From contig NBAY01000091.1 of the NCBI GenBank assembly GCA_002794775.1, forward strand, positions 62,001 through 126,000: 64,000 nt of DNA, given 5' to 3'. The number at the start of each line of letters is the position of its first letter. The first letter of the stretch is position 1. Source of the DNA: Porodaedalea pini (taxonomy: Eukaryota > Basidiomycota > Agaricomycetes > Hymenochaetales > Hymenochaetaceae). Below the pieces are notes generated by a model, which had not been told where the DNA came from, did not search any database, and saw only the letters and a list, made by a program, of their open reading frames with translations. Position numbers and translations under genes: made by a program. Shown piece by piece: positions 46,890 through 61,216 of the stretch.

Positions 46890-48400
46890 TTAGTCCTCGC
46901 TCCGCCTCGAGCGCATCTCGGGATCAACATACTTCATCCGGCCACGACCTAAAATGTGTCACCTTAAGAAAAAGCTCGATAGAGTAGGAGACCCGCTCAC
47001 CTTTATACCGCACGCCCCCGCTCTCCGCAGCGTCCGCCTGAATCTTCGCGCGCTCCGCCTCGTACCGTCGCTTAATCTCTGCAAGCTCGCGCAGGCGCGC
47101 CGCCTCGATCCGTTCACGTTCCTCGCGTTCCAGGCGCGCGTCATACTCTTCTTCCGTCTCCTCTCGCGGAACTGCACGGCCATCGTGCGCACCAAGGGAG
47201 CGTGTGCGTGAGCCCGAGCGATGGTTCCGCTTTTTGGCCCTTTTCTCTTTCTTTTCTTTACGTGCGCGTTTCTTGCGCCGCTTGCGCTCTGCCTCGCTGT
47301 CGCTCTCCTCAGATGTGGGCGTGCGCGATCTGGTTCTGGATCGAGATCGCGAGCGAGAGCGGGAGTACGAAGCATGTCGATGTCTTCTTCGCTTTCTCTC
47401 CCTTTCACTATCCACACTCTCATCCTCATTATCCGCGTGCTGCTTCACAGGCGTAGGCGGGCGGCGCAGCTCCAGCTCACCGCAATTCGCGACTTCAACG
47501 GGGACGGTGGGACGGTCCTTCTCGTCGGTGGGCACGGCGGCGATGCGCTGGATGACGTCGTCGAAGCCGCGCAGGACGCGCCCGAAGACGACGTGCTTGC
47601 CGGTGAGGTGCGGGCAAGGCCGGAGCGTGATGAAGAATTGCGAGTTGTTGGTGTTGGGGCCCTTGTTGGCCATGACGAGGAGGCTGGGGAGAGATGGTAG
47701 TGAGTGAGCAACTTGTCTGAATGAACGCGGAGCTTGGTAGAGGGATTGAGGTGAATGTAGCTGGTCTGGTCTACGTTGAAGACGCGCATACTTCAGGCTC
47801 ACCAGAGGCGTTCAATGTTCCTCCCTTTCAGTTACAAGTTGCGAGATTCAACCTCACAAGTGAACTCGATTAGAGCTATGCCCAGCTCGTCTCGTCTCAC
47901 AGCTCAGCACTATACCTGGCGCCAGTCTCGGTCCATATCACCAAAGAAACTCCGGGTTCGACCCCGTGAAATATAAAAACAGACTCACCCTGCCGCATCC
48001 ACAGGACGCGAGAGGTCCTCATCAGCGAAAGGAGCGCCGTATATGGACTCGCCGCCCGTGCCGTTCCCTTTTGTAAAGTCGCCGCCTTGGACCATGAAGT
48101 CGGAAATGACGCGGTGCATTTTACTGTGCTTATAGTACAGGGGTATCTGAGATATGGGCGACACGCCCCGTTCACCCGTACATAGTGCTCTGAAGCTGAG
48201 AAAAATGCGTGAGGCTTCTATGGAATATTGACAATTCCGGCCTCACTTCTCAGCTGTTTTTGGCGCGGAAACGTTGAAGAGTTCAAATATAACTCTGTGT
48301 ATTTCTGTCAGAAACATTGAGGGCGTTCGTATGAACGGTCGAACCTTCCTAGAGATGCGCCATCGACAGTAAAATCGAGGAATACACGGGGAGCAACCAT
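46890..48400 (-). CDS. SR-type cyclophilin, peptidyl-prolyl cis-trans isomerase
   Basis: Exons: 48400-48345, 48294-48247, 48195-47989, 47683-47001, 46948-46890, for 350 residues. The cyclophilin domain is at residues 4-185 ([35 protein letters not shown] with the catalytic Arg, [20 protein letters not shown]). From about 195 the protein turns into an Arg/Ser/Lys/Glu-rich tail with (RS)n stretches and [12 protein letters not shown] signals, then a helical E/R segment, ending in GRGRMKY. This is the layout of nuclear, spliceosome-linked cyclophilins (PPIG/CypG type). Intron 3 (47988-47684) is 305 bp, about five times the local norm. Divergent from the Rsr1-like gene by 271 bp. Confidence 0.92.
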
Positions 48401-48671
48401 GAGTGTGACGGACGAGGACAAGTACGGGGACGGGTGGTGACTTCTGAATAGAGTTCCCAGGTTGTATGATCATCTGCATCTTCTTGTAGAAAGTTCTCTC
48501 CCGTCTCCGTGCCTATTCCACTTATCTTCGGGGCGTCTCTCACTTGTTATTCTCTAATCCGAGCTGGCGATCGGATTCGACCAAGACGGGCCCTCGCCTC
48601 AAAGACAAGGACGCTTTGGTTTGCCTTCTACCTCCATCTCTCCCATCTCAGTCACTCATCTCTCTCCCTGC

Positions 48672-49604
48672 ATGCGCGAATTCAATGCAGTCGTCTTGGG
48701 AGGTATGTCTTAGACATTCCCTTCTATGTCATCCGCTTATCTCTTACTTTCTGACCCCTAGCGGGAGGCGTCGGTAAATCAGCTCTCACTTGTCGCTTTG
48801 TCAAGGATGTCTTTGTCGATGGCTATGACCCGACTATAGAGGGTCAGTCTTGCTCGAGCTGTCTCTGCTTACTTGTCTAACGGAATGCCGCCTGCAGAGG
48901 AATACAGTCGCGAGCTCATCGTCGACGGCGAATGGAACAAGGCTTGTGACCTTCATATTAGCCTCGGTCTCAGCGCATATGCTCATCTATGCTCATCTGT
49001 TCGTCGTCTAGCTCGAGGTGCTCGATACAGCTGGCGCAGAGCAGTTCACAGCATTCAACGAGATGTACATCAAGGTGCGCGCGTCCGTTAGCGAGCGACG
49101 ACCGGACCTTTACTCACTGTCGTTCCTATCAGTCCGGGATGGCTTTTATCCTGGTGTTCAGGTGAGTAGCCGATTGAATTTCTCCGCGCTTCCCAGTCTT
49201 GAGATTTTCTAACTCTGGGTATTAGTCTGACACAGAGAGCTACGCTTCGCGAGGTGGACAACCTTCGGCAACAAATATACCGAATTAAAGGCGCGAACAC
49301 TGTGCGTTCTCTTCGCTTTCTTGCACGTTCTGGATGCTTACACAAGTCTTTATTGTTCGGTGCATTCTAGAATGTGCCCATTGTCGTTGTGGGCACAAAG
49401 TCGGACTTGACTGCGGAGCGCGATGTGGACCGAGAGATCATCGCGACGACCGCGGAACGCTGGGGGTTGCCGTTCTACGAGACATCGGCGAAGAAGAACT
49501 GGCATGTCAATGACGTGTTCGAGGACCTCGTCCGACAGATGCGTGAGCGCTACCCAGCAAGCGCGAGGCGCAGGAGGCGCAGCGAGCGATGTATAGTGAT
49601 GTGA
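48672..49604 (+). CDS. Ras-family small GTPase, Rsr1/Rap-like
   Basis: Exons: 48672-48702, 48762-48842, 48898-48941, 49012-49074, 49133-49161, 49226-49301, 49371-49604, for 185 residues. P-loop GAGGVGKSA (10-18), effector loop YDPTIEEEY, switch [14 protein letters not shown]4 motif GTKSDL, G5 ETSAK, and a polybasic ARRRRRSER stretch before the prenylation box CIVM. The DTAGxEQF and YDPTIE pattern points to Rsr1/Bud1-Rap rather than Ras. Rsr1 marks growth sites upstream of Cdc42. Two points are unusual: Ala at the Ras Gln61 position (Rap has Thr), and TKSD in place of NKxD. The third intron (48942-49011) starts with GC. In yeast Rsr1 is plasma-membrane bound, and the tail here fits that. Confidence 0.9.
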
Positions 49605-50165
49605 CAGTACAATTGACATGGATGCTCAATTGTGTCGTTGCGATGCTTCGCGGATGGGCGAGGCGCACAGGCGTATTTGGGTTCCGCCTATTTTCAAACC
49701 CTTCCTGACCTTTCCCTTTTCCACTCCCTTCTCACCTCATCTATGGACATATATCCCTACTGCTTCCCTTCCTTTTGTCTTTGCTCTCTTTGCTAATGCT
49801 CACTGCTTTCGGAATGCTACTACTGTTCATTGTTCTGCTTTCTTGTATTTCTTCAGGGCTGACTATCAACGTGTAAATAGCACTCCTTTCCCCTATACCC
49901 GACATCTTGTGTTGTATTTTGCATTGGGAGATACTTACGCTATTTTCGCATAGTTTTAATTTATTCGGATTCAGAAAATACAGGCGCTTTGTACCGTATC
50001 CATGTTTGGTCCATGTTTGCTCATGTTTGCTTCACACTTTTTTCAACTCACAGCCTTGTGCTGGTCGCTCTTCCATCGACCACCGCCAGCATTCGTGGCG
50101 TCCATAGACTTTAGATTTTGGTCTTCTCTTTTCTGCCTTTCTTCAGTTCACTTTAGACTTTCAGA
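49605..50165. other. Intergenic between Rsr1-like gene and dbp2
   Basis: About 560 bp, strongly pyrimidine-rich on the plus strand (repeated TTC/CTT/CCC runs), consistent with the 3' UTR of the GTPase gene and the promoter/5' UTR of dbp2. No gene seen. Confidence 0.5.
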
Positions 50166-52949
<2,784 letters not shown>

Positions 52950-54487
52950 ATTGCGCTTGCTCTTACCCGACGCATCATTTCCAGATTCCCATTTCCCACC
53001 CATTCGTGTGCCGAGAGCCCCTGTATTGCTATCGCACAGGCTCCACGGCGTGTGCCTTGCAGTGTGATGACTTGTCATGAGCTGTATGTTTTCTCGTGAT
53101 GCACGCTCGTTCATTCGTTCGCTACGGCTTCGTTCCTTGCAGTGTGAGCACTGGGACCTGCGGGCTCCCTCAAGCTCTTTGATTCGTTCTTTAACGAGAT
53201 GTGTTTTATGTTGTCGAGACATGATGGTATAGATAGTGACACGCGCGGGTCTCACGGTGTGCGTTAATGTACTTTGCAATTGGCATTGATGTTGGCATTT
53301 GTGCGAGCTGGATTGGAGGGACAAGAGTGCGACTGGATCAATCGCTGCGAGCGATGCGACGAGAGAATGTTCGAACAGCCTCGCCTCGCTTGGGGTGAGT
53401 CGGGAGCAGGGCGAGGCGAGATGTCGCCGCTGCGGTGTTGCGTCGAGCGTGGGTGCGCGCTCACCGCCCGCGCAGGGCCAGGGCTAGGGCCGCCTTGTCA
53501 TCGACAGCATCGTAACGTATAAAACACACTGAGATGCATCAAGATTCCAATTTCACTCTCTGCCCCTCCCATATCTTACTTCTCTTTAATCTCTGCCCTC
53601 TGCGTGCGTTGCGAAGGAGATCGAGGACAGGGGTGCTACGCAGCTACGGCCGTTAGAGTTACTTATTGCTACTTCTGGCCTTTGAGTTTGGTGAGGAAGA
53701 CAAGGAGGTGTGTATCTATATGCGCGTATATAGCTTCCGTCGTCGACGTGTCTCCCGCCTTATAATGACCTTATCCCACAGAGAGACAGACATCCCCGAG
53801 TCGTCCAACTAACTCCATCCACGCCCTTGCCCCGCCGCCGATTTACCGAACGAGAGGAACAGCCCCATTGAGCACACGGAGGTAACTCGCGCACCGCTTT
53901 CGACTGAATCGCACAAACCCCATGTACGTCCCATGCCAACAACGTTTAAGTTCAAATACGACTCGGAGTTGAACATTTCGCGCTGACGTTGACATTCCGT
54001 TCGCGCTGGCAGTAACGCGTCTCTCTAACGCCTAGCCTAGCGTCGCGCGACGCAATACTCGCACGCATATACGGACACACGCACACGCTAACGGCCAGCG
54101 GTCCCTGCATCACCCTGCGTATTCAATTCAACTTGCATCGAATACAGTTACGAGGAAGCACAAGGAGGCACGGATCCGACATATCGTATCGCACTTCGCA
54201 TCGCGTGCCACATTTCTACGCCACGTCAACGACCAAGCTTGAACTCAGTTAAATCGCGGCTTTAGACTACTTAGGTCGTAAATCCTGTGGCAAGTGGCGA
54301 GCTATCTCAGGTGCGGTCAAGTCTTCTCAGTCGTCGTATCCCCACTCATTCGCTCCGCTGGCCTTTTCTTTCGACAGTCCGCGCCATCGACGAAGCTTGT
54401 GTGCCGCACTCTAGCGCCCCCATCGCACCGCCCGACGTATAAACGCGACCGCCCGCGCGCAAAACCTTGAGGATCTAGATCGCAACG
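52950..54487. other. Long intergenic region before the CRIB gene
   Basis: About 1.5 kb: the 3' flank of dbp2, then probably the promoter and long 5' leader of the CRIB gene. A TATAAA is at about 54437-54442, 45-50 bp before the ATG. Rich in CG-containing short words from 53.9 kb on. No gene or RNA I can support. Confidence 0.5.
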
Positions 54488-56719
54488 ATGCTCACATTAC
54501 TCTGCACCGCGCCGCAATCGACGATCAGCTCGCCCGTTGAGGACTCCTTCTCGTCCTCACGAGCGCTCCATTCCCAAACCTACGGCAACGCGTCTCCCTA
54601 CCCCGGCTCCGGCTCTAGCTCAAGCCCGACCTCGAGCAGGAAACCCACACCGCTAGCCAATCTCGCGCGCCGCCCCTCGATCCGGAAACGCATACAGTCG
54701 TTCTCGCGCGTTTCGGGCGCCTCGCTCGACAAGGCCACCGCGTCTCTCAGTAGCGCCGCCGGTTCTTCCTTCTCTTTCCTGCGCCACTCCTCTGGGTCTG
54801 GGTCCTCCTCTTCCGCTGGCAACTCACCTGGCCCGAGCTCTGCGCATGTGCGGGGCGCGTCGACGTCTTCCTTCGCGAGTGGCAAAAGCGCGAAGAGCTC
54901 GAAGAGCTCCAGTTCGTCTGGTCAGGGGCGATCACGGCTGAATATGCTGAACATCGGCCCGCCGAGCGCGTTCAAGCATCAGTTCCATTTGGGCCCGGAT
55001 ACGGTGAGTTGTTACGTCTGTTTCTCTTCCATATTACCCGGCGCGGTCGGTCGGGTTCTGTGTATATGCGCAGTCTGTGGCGTCCCCCGTGCCTCTGGAC
55101 TATGCACCGCGAATATCCTAGGTTGTTCTGTAATTTCCGCAGTTCAACCTTGCGATCACTCGTTTCCGTCATATGCTTTTCATATGATAATTGTGACCAG
55201 GTACTGAACTTTCGTTTCTTCGCTTGCGTTCTTGCGTGCAGCGGACGAGCGCCGGGCCGTGGGACGAGTCGCGGGGGCGCCAGGTCGTCGAGATGCGTGC
55301 GAACGAGGTACGACCCCTCTACTCGTCCCGCGTTTCTTTTTTTCTCATGCTCATCATTGATGGTAACCGTGTACCTGTTCTTATTCGGAGATACAGAACA
55401 TCCCGGTCATCGACGTTGTATCTTCGTCCGCCGCCAACGCTGTCGCCCAGTTGCCTCGCGCGAGCACGAGCTCCGAGCGCAGCCTCCTCTCTCACTCGCA
55501 CTCGCATTCGCATTCTCAGACGCGCGTCGAGCATACCGCTGCATCAGCTTCGAGCCCGAACCTCCTTTCCATATCCACCTCTACCTTCTCACCCTCATCC
55601 CCATCAGCGAGCACCGCAACACCGAGTGCCTCTACGGATGGATCGACGGACGATACAGCTGCGGAGAAGGCAAAAGCGGCGCGCACTGCAAAGCGCGCGA
55701 GCCTCGTGAAGCGCAAACCAGTCCCGCCGCTCTATCCCGAAGAGGCTGCACCGCTCCCATCTACTTCTATGCCGAACATGCCAGCACCGACTGCGCCCGC
55801 TTCGTATGTGCTGATGCCGGACCCGACTCCGACTAAGGCTCCGGAGACGGCGCCGGCTGGAAGGACATCTTTCGATGTTCAAACCTCTGAAGCATCCGAA
55901 GATATTCCTCCTGCCTTACCGTCTATCCTGAAACAAAATCCCCCAAAAGCGGACATGGTTGACGCTAGAGATGCAGGAAAAGCCCCGGCTGCGGTTGGCC
56001 CTGCGCATATATGTGTATTGCATTCGGCACCGCCGCCCGCACCGCCTCCGCGCAGACACACGCTCGCGCACATGCAGGCCCGCGCTCTTGGGCGGGGCAT
56101 GGGCGCAGGTGTGCCCTCAAGGCCCTCTCAATCTCCGTCTGCAACTGCCTCAGAGACGAAGACGAAGACCAGGCCTACGCCAATCATAGCTGCATCTCCC
56201 GAATCGAATTCAGCTGTGTCACCCACTACTCCGGTGCTCCCACCTGGACTGCCCGTGCCCGCCGGGTGCGCGAAAGACATGCAGACTGTGCTCATAGAGG
56301 CGAAGGCAAGCGAGGCTACAGCGCTCGCGGACAACTCACCCCGTCCAAGCTTCTCGAGCCTCCTTTCCTCCGCGTCCGCATCGTCCACGCAATACGGCTC
56401 CGCATCCTCCACCTCTGAGGGCGGTGTATGCGCGCATGGCTCGAGCTCGGGGTCGGAGAGCGGCGAGCTGGAGCCGCGCACGCCGACGGATGAACGGCGC
56501 GTCTCGGCGGGCTCTGCTGCTTCAATAAGTATGAAGATGGGTGGGAATTTGACTATCGTCCTCAGTGGAGACTTGGATGATGACGAAGAGCAGGAAATGG
56601 GGGAGACACCGAGGAGGTTGAGGCGCGTGTCGAAGCGCCCGAACCCGCCTGTACGCCGCGTGGAGGCGAACGAAGAGTCTGTGTATGTGACAGCGGACGA
56701 GGCGGACGAGGGTGTGTAA
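54488..56719 (+). CDS. Ser/Pro-rich protein with a CRIB motif (candidate Cdc42/Rac effector)
   Basis: Exons: 54488-55003, 55242-55307, 55397-56719, for 634 residues. Most of the protein is Ser/Ala/Pro-rich and likely disordered. At residues 156-169 the sequence I-G-P-P-S-A-F-K-H-Q-F-H-L-G fits the CRIB consensus I-S-x-P-x2-F-x-H-x2-H-V-G with two conservative changes. It is the only structured-looking motif in the N-terminal half. A conserved-looking segment ESRGRQVVEMRANE follows in exon 2, and an acidic, basic-flanked stretch is at the C-terminus (SGDLDDDEEQEM). I infer a GTPase-binding scaffold acting at the cortex. No kinase domain is present, so it is not a PAK. A basidiomycete-specific family is likely. 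Confidence 0.8.
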
Positions 56720-57569
56720 GGGCTTCGCTGCTTGATCCTCCGTCTTTGTCTGGCTTTTTTGTGGGTGGGAGCTCTCCATAACGAAACAACTTGGAAAGGG
56801 AAATGACAGCAACTGCGATCTCGACCTGTGCAAATCGCTCTGAAGCGATTATCTTCTTCTCTGCGCCTGTTCCTCCCTACAGTCTATGAGGCGTTGCCCT
56901 CATCTACCTCGGCGGAGTTTGCACAAAACGTGCCAACCGCCCAATGCCACCCGACTGCACGCAAATACCGAGATGAAACGAAGATACATGGACTCGGACG
57001 CTGTATTTCTGCTCTCTATTCTGCATACCCTTGCATGTGTGTGTACGATTAAAAGAAATCCGAACTTCATTCCATTCTTTTTCTTGTTCTCTCTTCCCTT
57101 CCTTTTTCTTCGCATCATTATTCTCTTCAATCCCTTCTTCACATCGTGCTCTACCCTGTTGCGCGTCATGCCTTCTTATCACTTAACGCCCTTTCATACG
57201 TCGCGATATCCTGAATCCTATCCTATTCCTCCCTCTGCCCCGCATCTGAATTTGCAGAAACCTCGCTTGTCTCCCTGTACCACTCGCGTAGCTTTACCTC
57301 TTGCGTTCTAATTATGTCTCACTATACACAGCACTATCTATAACCAATCCATTTTATCGTATGACTTGAACTTACATACGTCTGTGAAATCGATAAAGTT
57401 CCTAAGTCTATAACGCTCCAGCCTCCAGTCCACATTGAATTGGAAATTGGTGCTCCGACGCGCGTCTAGATGCGCGCTAGTCACGGGACGGACGCGTGAT
57501 TGCTCTTCAGCAAGCAAGTAGACATAAAACCAACGCGTGTCAGTACACCAGCTCTCCAAGGTTCTCGGA
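56720..57569. other. Intergenic between the CRIB gene and prmt5
   Basis: About 850 bp, T/C-rich in the middle (57080-57250). No gene seen; probably the 3' UTR and the prmt5 promoter. Confidence 0.5.
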
Positions 57570-60500
57570 ATGGACACGTCATGGACGAATTCCAGTCCTG
57601 TTATACGTCTTATCGCGCCGGACGAGCTCGCGAAAGCCGCTGAAGGCGACCTAGCCGGGTTCGCGTCTCCCGTCCTGAAGCTCAAGGCAGATGGGCGCAG
57701 GCATTTTGACGGGATTGCTGTTTCAGTCACGAATGGGAAGTGGAAGGAGCGGTGGAACTCTATGTGCTCTGCTCAGACCGATAATATCCTGGAGGGGATT
57801 GAGGAGAGCGAGGAGGAAAGGACGAGGAAGGAGAGGGAGCTTGAGGAACGTGCGGAGAGATGGCGGGCTTCCCCGAGCTTCCTTAGAGCTGAATGTAATT
57901 TGACGGGACTTGGTGAGCGTTATTATATATTTATGTATCGAAAATATCTGTTCATATACATGGTTCAGATGAAGCGGAGAATGTTATAGGCATCGCGTCC
58001 GACTGGCTTGAGATCGACTCGCCCGACGACTGGGTTCGGTACGACTGCGAAATCGCGCTGAAGCAGGAACTCGCCTACGCCGCCTACCTCGGACTGTCCG
58101 GCCTTATCTTGCCTCCGCCGCTGGAGCGCACCCACGCAGCCTCGTACGGCCGGACGCTCCGCGCATCTCTCGAGAGCTGTCCGTATATGCAGCTCGCTGT
58201 GCGCCTCCCGCTGTACGACCCAACTGTTCTCTCTTCTACGCGGAAAACGTCACTCGGTACTCCTGTGCCGAGGTCTCCAGGCTTACCTCCGCCGCCCTCG
58301 AGTCCCGGTCCTGGTCACGCTCCAGTTCCAGGTCCTACGAGTCCCGCAACACGGAGCGCGTCGCTGAAGGCACCGCCGGTTGGGGAACTGAGCGGAACAT
58401 GGGAAGCTTGGGACGTCATACGCACAATCTGCGGGTACAGTCCGCGTTTAACACTTGGTACGCGGCATATCGATGTGACAGGCAGCTTTCTGACAATATT
58501 GTTAAGCATTGGACTTGACTTTACCGCTCCCGTCCACACGGGGGATCCTCACGCGATGGTCCGCCGAGCCAGTCTCGCATATATTTCTTCCGGCATCTAC
58601 ATTCATTCCTAACGCAAAGGGCTATCCCGTCCTCCCGAAAGGCACTCAGTCGTTTCTTCAGATGATGATGCGTGTGAGTGATCTCACTTCGTCTTCACTT
58701 CAGCAATGCAGCTAGTTCATTCTCACGCGCAGAGCCACCCGACTATCATACTATCCGACACAGGTGCTCGTCTCCACGCTCGGGGGACAGAGGACAAGTA
58801 CGTCGACTACATCCGCTACCTCGAGAAGAGTTCTCCGTACACCCGCCGCCTGCAAGAAACGAACACCCTCGAGAACTATGCACAGGGCTACCAGGACTTC
58901 TTGCAAACGCCATTGCAGGTGAGCTTGACGGGCCCAATTCCGCTTTTATACGCGCCCCGTACAAAATAAAGGGCGGGAGCTGATTGCATCAGCGGAATAG
59001 CCACTGCAGGACCACCTTGCGAGTATGGTGTACGAGAATTTCGAGCGTGATCCCGTGAAATATCAAAAATATGAAGAGGCGAGTGAATATCGAATTTTAT
59101 TCAGTTATGGTGTCTAATATTAGCGGGCACTTTTTATAGGCTGTGTTTAAAGCTCTTTCTGATCGCCCTGCGGATAACCGAATGTTTGTTTCGATCTGTT
59201 ATTCTTTTCGTGCCTTCAAGTTGATCATCGCCTAAATATAGCATTCTTGCGGTCGCAGGTGCAGGTCGTGGGCCCCTTGTTGCTCGGTCCTTAAAAGCAG
59301 TCGAGCGCTCATCGCGTAACGTGGCCATTTATGCCATCGAGAAAAATCCAAATGCATACGTCACGTATGGTCCCGTCTTCACTATTCCAAGCTTCATATT
59401 CATTCAGTCCTCTTAGCTTACAACAGCGCCAGCAGACAGAATGGAAGGACAAAGTAACGGTGCTGTTCGGCGACATGAGACATATCGACGTGCCAGAAAA
59501 GGCGGACATCCTCGTAAGCGAGCTACTCGGCTCGTTCGGCGACAACGAGCTCAGTCCAGAATGTCTGGATGGCGCGATGCGTTTCTTGAAAAGTGCATCG
59601 ACCTTGTTGCTTGTCTACCGAGAATTGCTTTTAAAACTGACTTGGATTTTAGACGATGGCATTTCTATTCCTTCTTCGTATGTTGCGTTCCTCGCACCGA
59701 TACAGTCTGCGAAACTCCACCACGAAGCTGGAGGGAGCAGGGACACGAAAGAAAAGGATAGGGAGAAGAGCCTCGAAACTCCGTATGTCGTGATGCTGCA
59801 GGCGATCAACTTCCTCGGAGAGGACTCACCTGGACCCGGGCACGGTGAACGGTGTGGCGATCGGATACAGCAATGTTGGGTGTTCGAGCATCCGAGGAGG
59901 GAAGCGGTGTTAGATGCCAGGGGTATGTGCCTTCCCCGTTTTCCGTGCTTATTGAAGACTTAGGCCCGGTTCTCAGGACTACCGCTCACAAACAGCCATA
60001 ATGTTCGTTCCGCGTCACTGACATTCGCGATCCCACATGCTGGCATCCTGCATGGATTTGCCGGCTACTTCGAAGCAGTGTTGTACGATAATATCGGGCT
60101 GAGCATCCACCCCGACCGCAAGGACCTAATTTCAAAGGACATGCTCAGCTGGTTCCCCTGTTTCTTCCCGATCAAGGTAGGCTATGTTTCTCTTCTGACT
60201 AAGTATAGGTCCCATTTTCTTTCTTTGCACAACCAGGAACCTCTTTATCTGCCGAGCAACGCAGAGCTACGCGTTGATCTCTGGCGACTCACAGGGTCTG
60301 GTAAGGTTTGGTACGAATGGTTCGCCGAGGCATTCCTCCCTGTCTCGCTGCCGAGTGCACTGCCCTCGCCGTTTTACAGTCGCAGCCGCAGTTCGCAGCC
60401 GCATTTCCTCCCTCGCCGACACCGACACCGACACCGCGAGTGAACGGCGCTGGTGCACTCGTCGCGTCTCCCGTGGCGATGACCGCATCGCCTGGGCCGC

Positions 60501-60682
60501 GCGCGCGAAGTCCCTTGCTCGATGCAGTCGATCTGAGCTTTGGCGGGCCCGGGACGCCGGAGCCTAAGCTCGGACTTGGGTTTGGGTCTGAGGGGCAGGG
60601 CGAGGATGCAACTGGAGTGGTGAAGATTGGGCAGACGAGTTTACATAACCCCGGCGGGCGTAGCAGTTGGTATGGACTGTGA
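57570..60682 (+). CDS. skb1: Protein arginine N-methyltransferase 5 (Skb1 family)
   Basis: Type II arginine methyltransferase making symmetric dimethylarginine on Sm proteins and histones. In fission yeast Skb1 also works in polarity with a PAK kinase. Exons: 57570-57912, 57969-58457, 58507-58673, 58733-58918, 59001-59078, 59140-59183, 59242-59364, 59417-59592, 59653-59922, 59977-60176, 60237-60341, 60380-60682, for 827 residues. N-terminal TIM-barrel half with DYIRYLE and LQPLQDHL; SAM-binding motif VAGAGRGPLV at 440-449; double-E loop SELLGSFGDNE; THW-like and barrel parts; C-terminal VKIGQTSLHNPGGRSSWYGL. Two Pro/Ser-rich inserts (about 230-265 and 690-790) enlarge it. The intron 59079-59139 starts GCGAGT, and the last intron is only 38 bp or else marks a frameshift. 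Confidence 0.93.
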
Positions 60683-61216
60683 GGATCCAGGTCGCGCAAC
60701 CAAAGAACGCGGGCGTCGAATGAATGGATGATCGGGAAATGGGAAATACCCTGACGTTTTCGATATTAAAATCCTGTGTCGACCGAATAGCATCTGTTGC
60801 TTTCGGTGTATGAATTAGTTCTGTAGGATGACGTTATGTCTGGCTCTTTCGTTGTACAATATCATGATGCATGTAGTAGTAGGAGTAATTGTAGTAAAGT
60901 GGTTGTTTCTGCAGCCGTTCCAATACGTGGTTTACTCGTAGTACTATATAGTGTCGTCTAGCTGGCACTAAGGTTAATCTCGATTCGAGGTTACCTTTCT
61001 GCAATGAGAAAGGCGACACGCAGTTCGGGGGCCGAGCAGCGTTTGATCAATTTCAACTTTGAAACTCCGCAAGCGTCAGCCCAATTCGGTTTTCGAGAAG
61101 GTATATAATCTTCACTTCCCCCGCAACCACTCCTTTTCTGTCTTCGTTCTTTTACCGTCTACTCCCCTCAGGCAAGCACAGTTCCCTCCCCGACTACCAT
61201 CTACACCCTCGACAAC
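60683..61216. promoter_or_regulatory. Upstream region of the Knh1-like gene
   Basis: Contains TATATAA at 61102-61108, 109-115 bp before the start codon, the same spacing class as in the secreted-protein genes at 31-38 kb. A C/T-rich leader follows. Confidence 0.6.

Noticed and set aside
46959..47707. Several long open frames overlapping the cyclophilin tail on both strands
   Set aside because: They are shadows of the Arg/Ser/Lys-rich codons of the real gene and have no independent features.
47911..47975. tRNA gene on the plus strand
   Set aside because: A B-box-like GGTTCGACCCC is present, but the T-stem does not pair and no acceptor stem or D-arm can be drawn around it; it lies in an intron.
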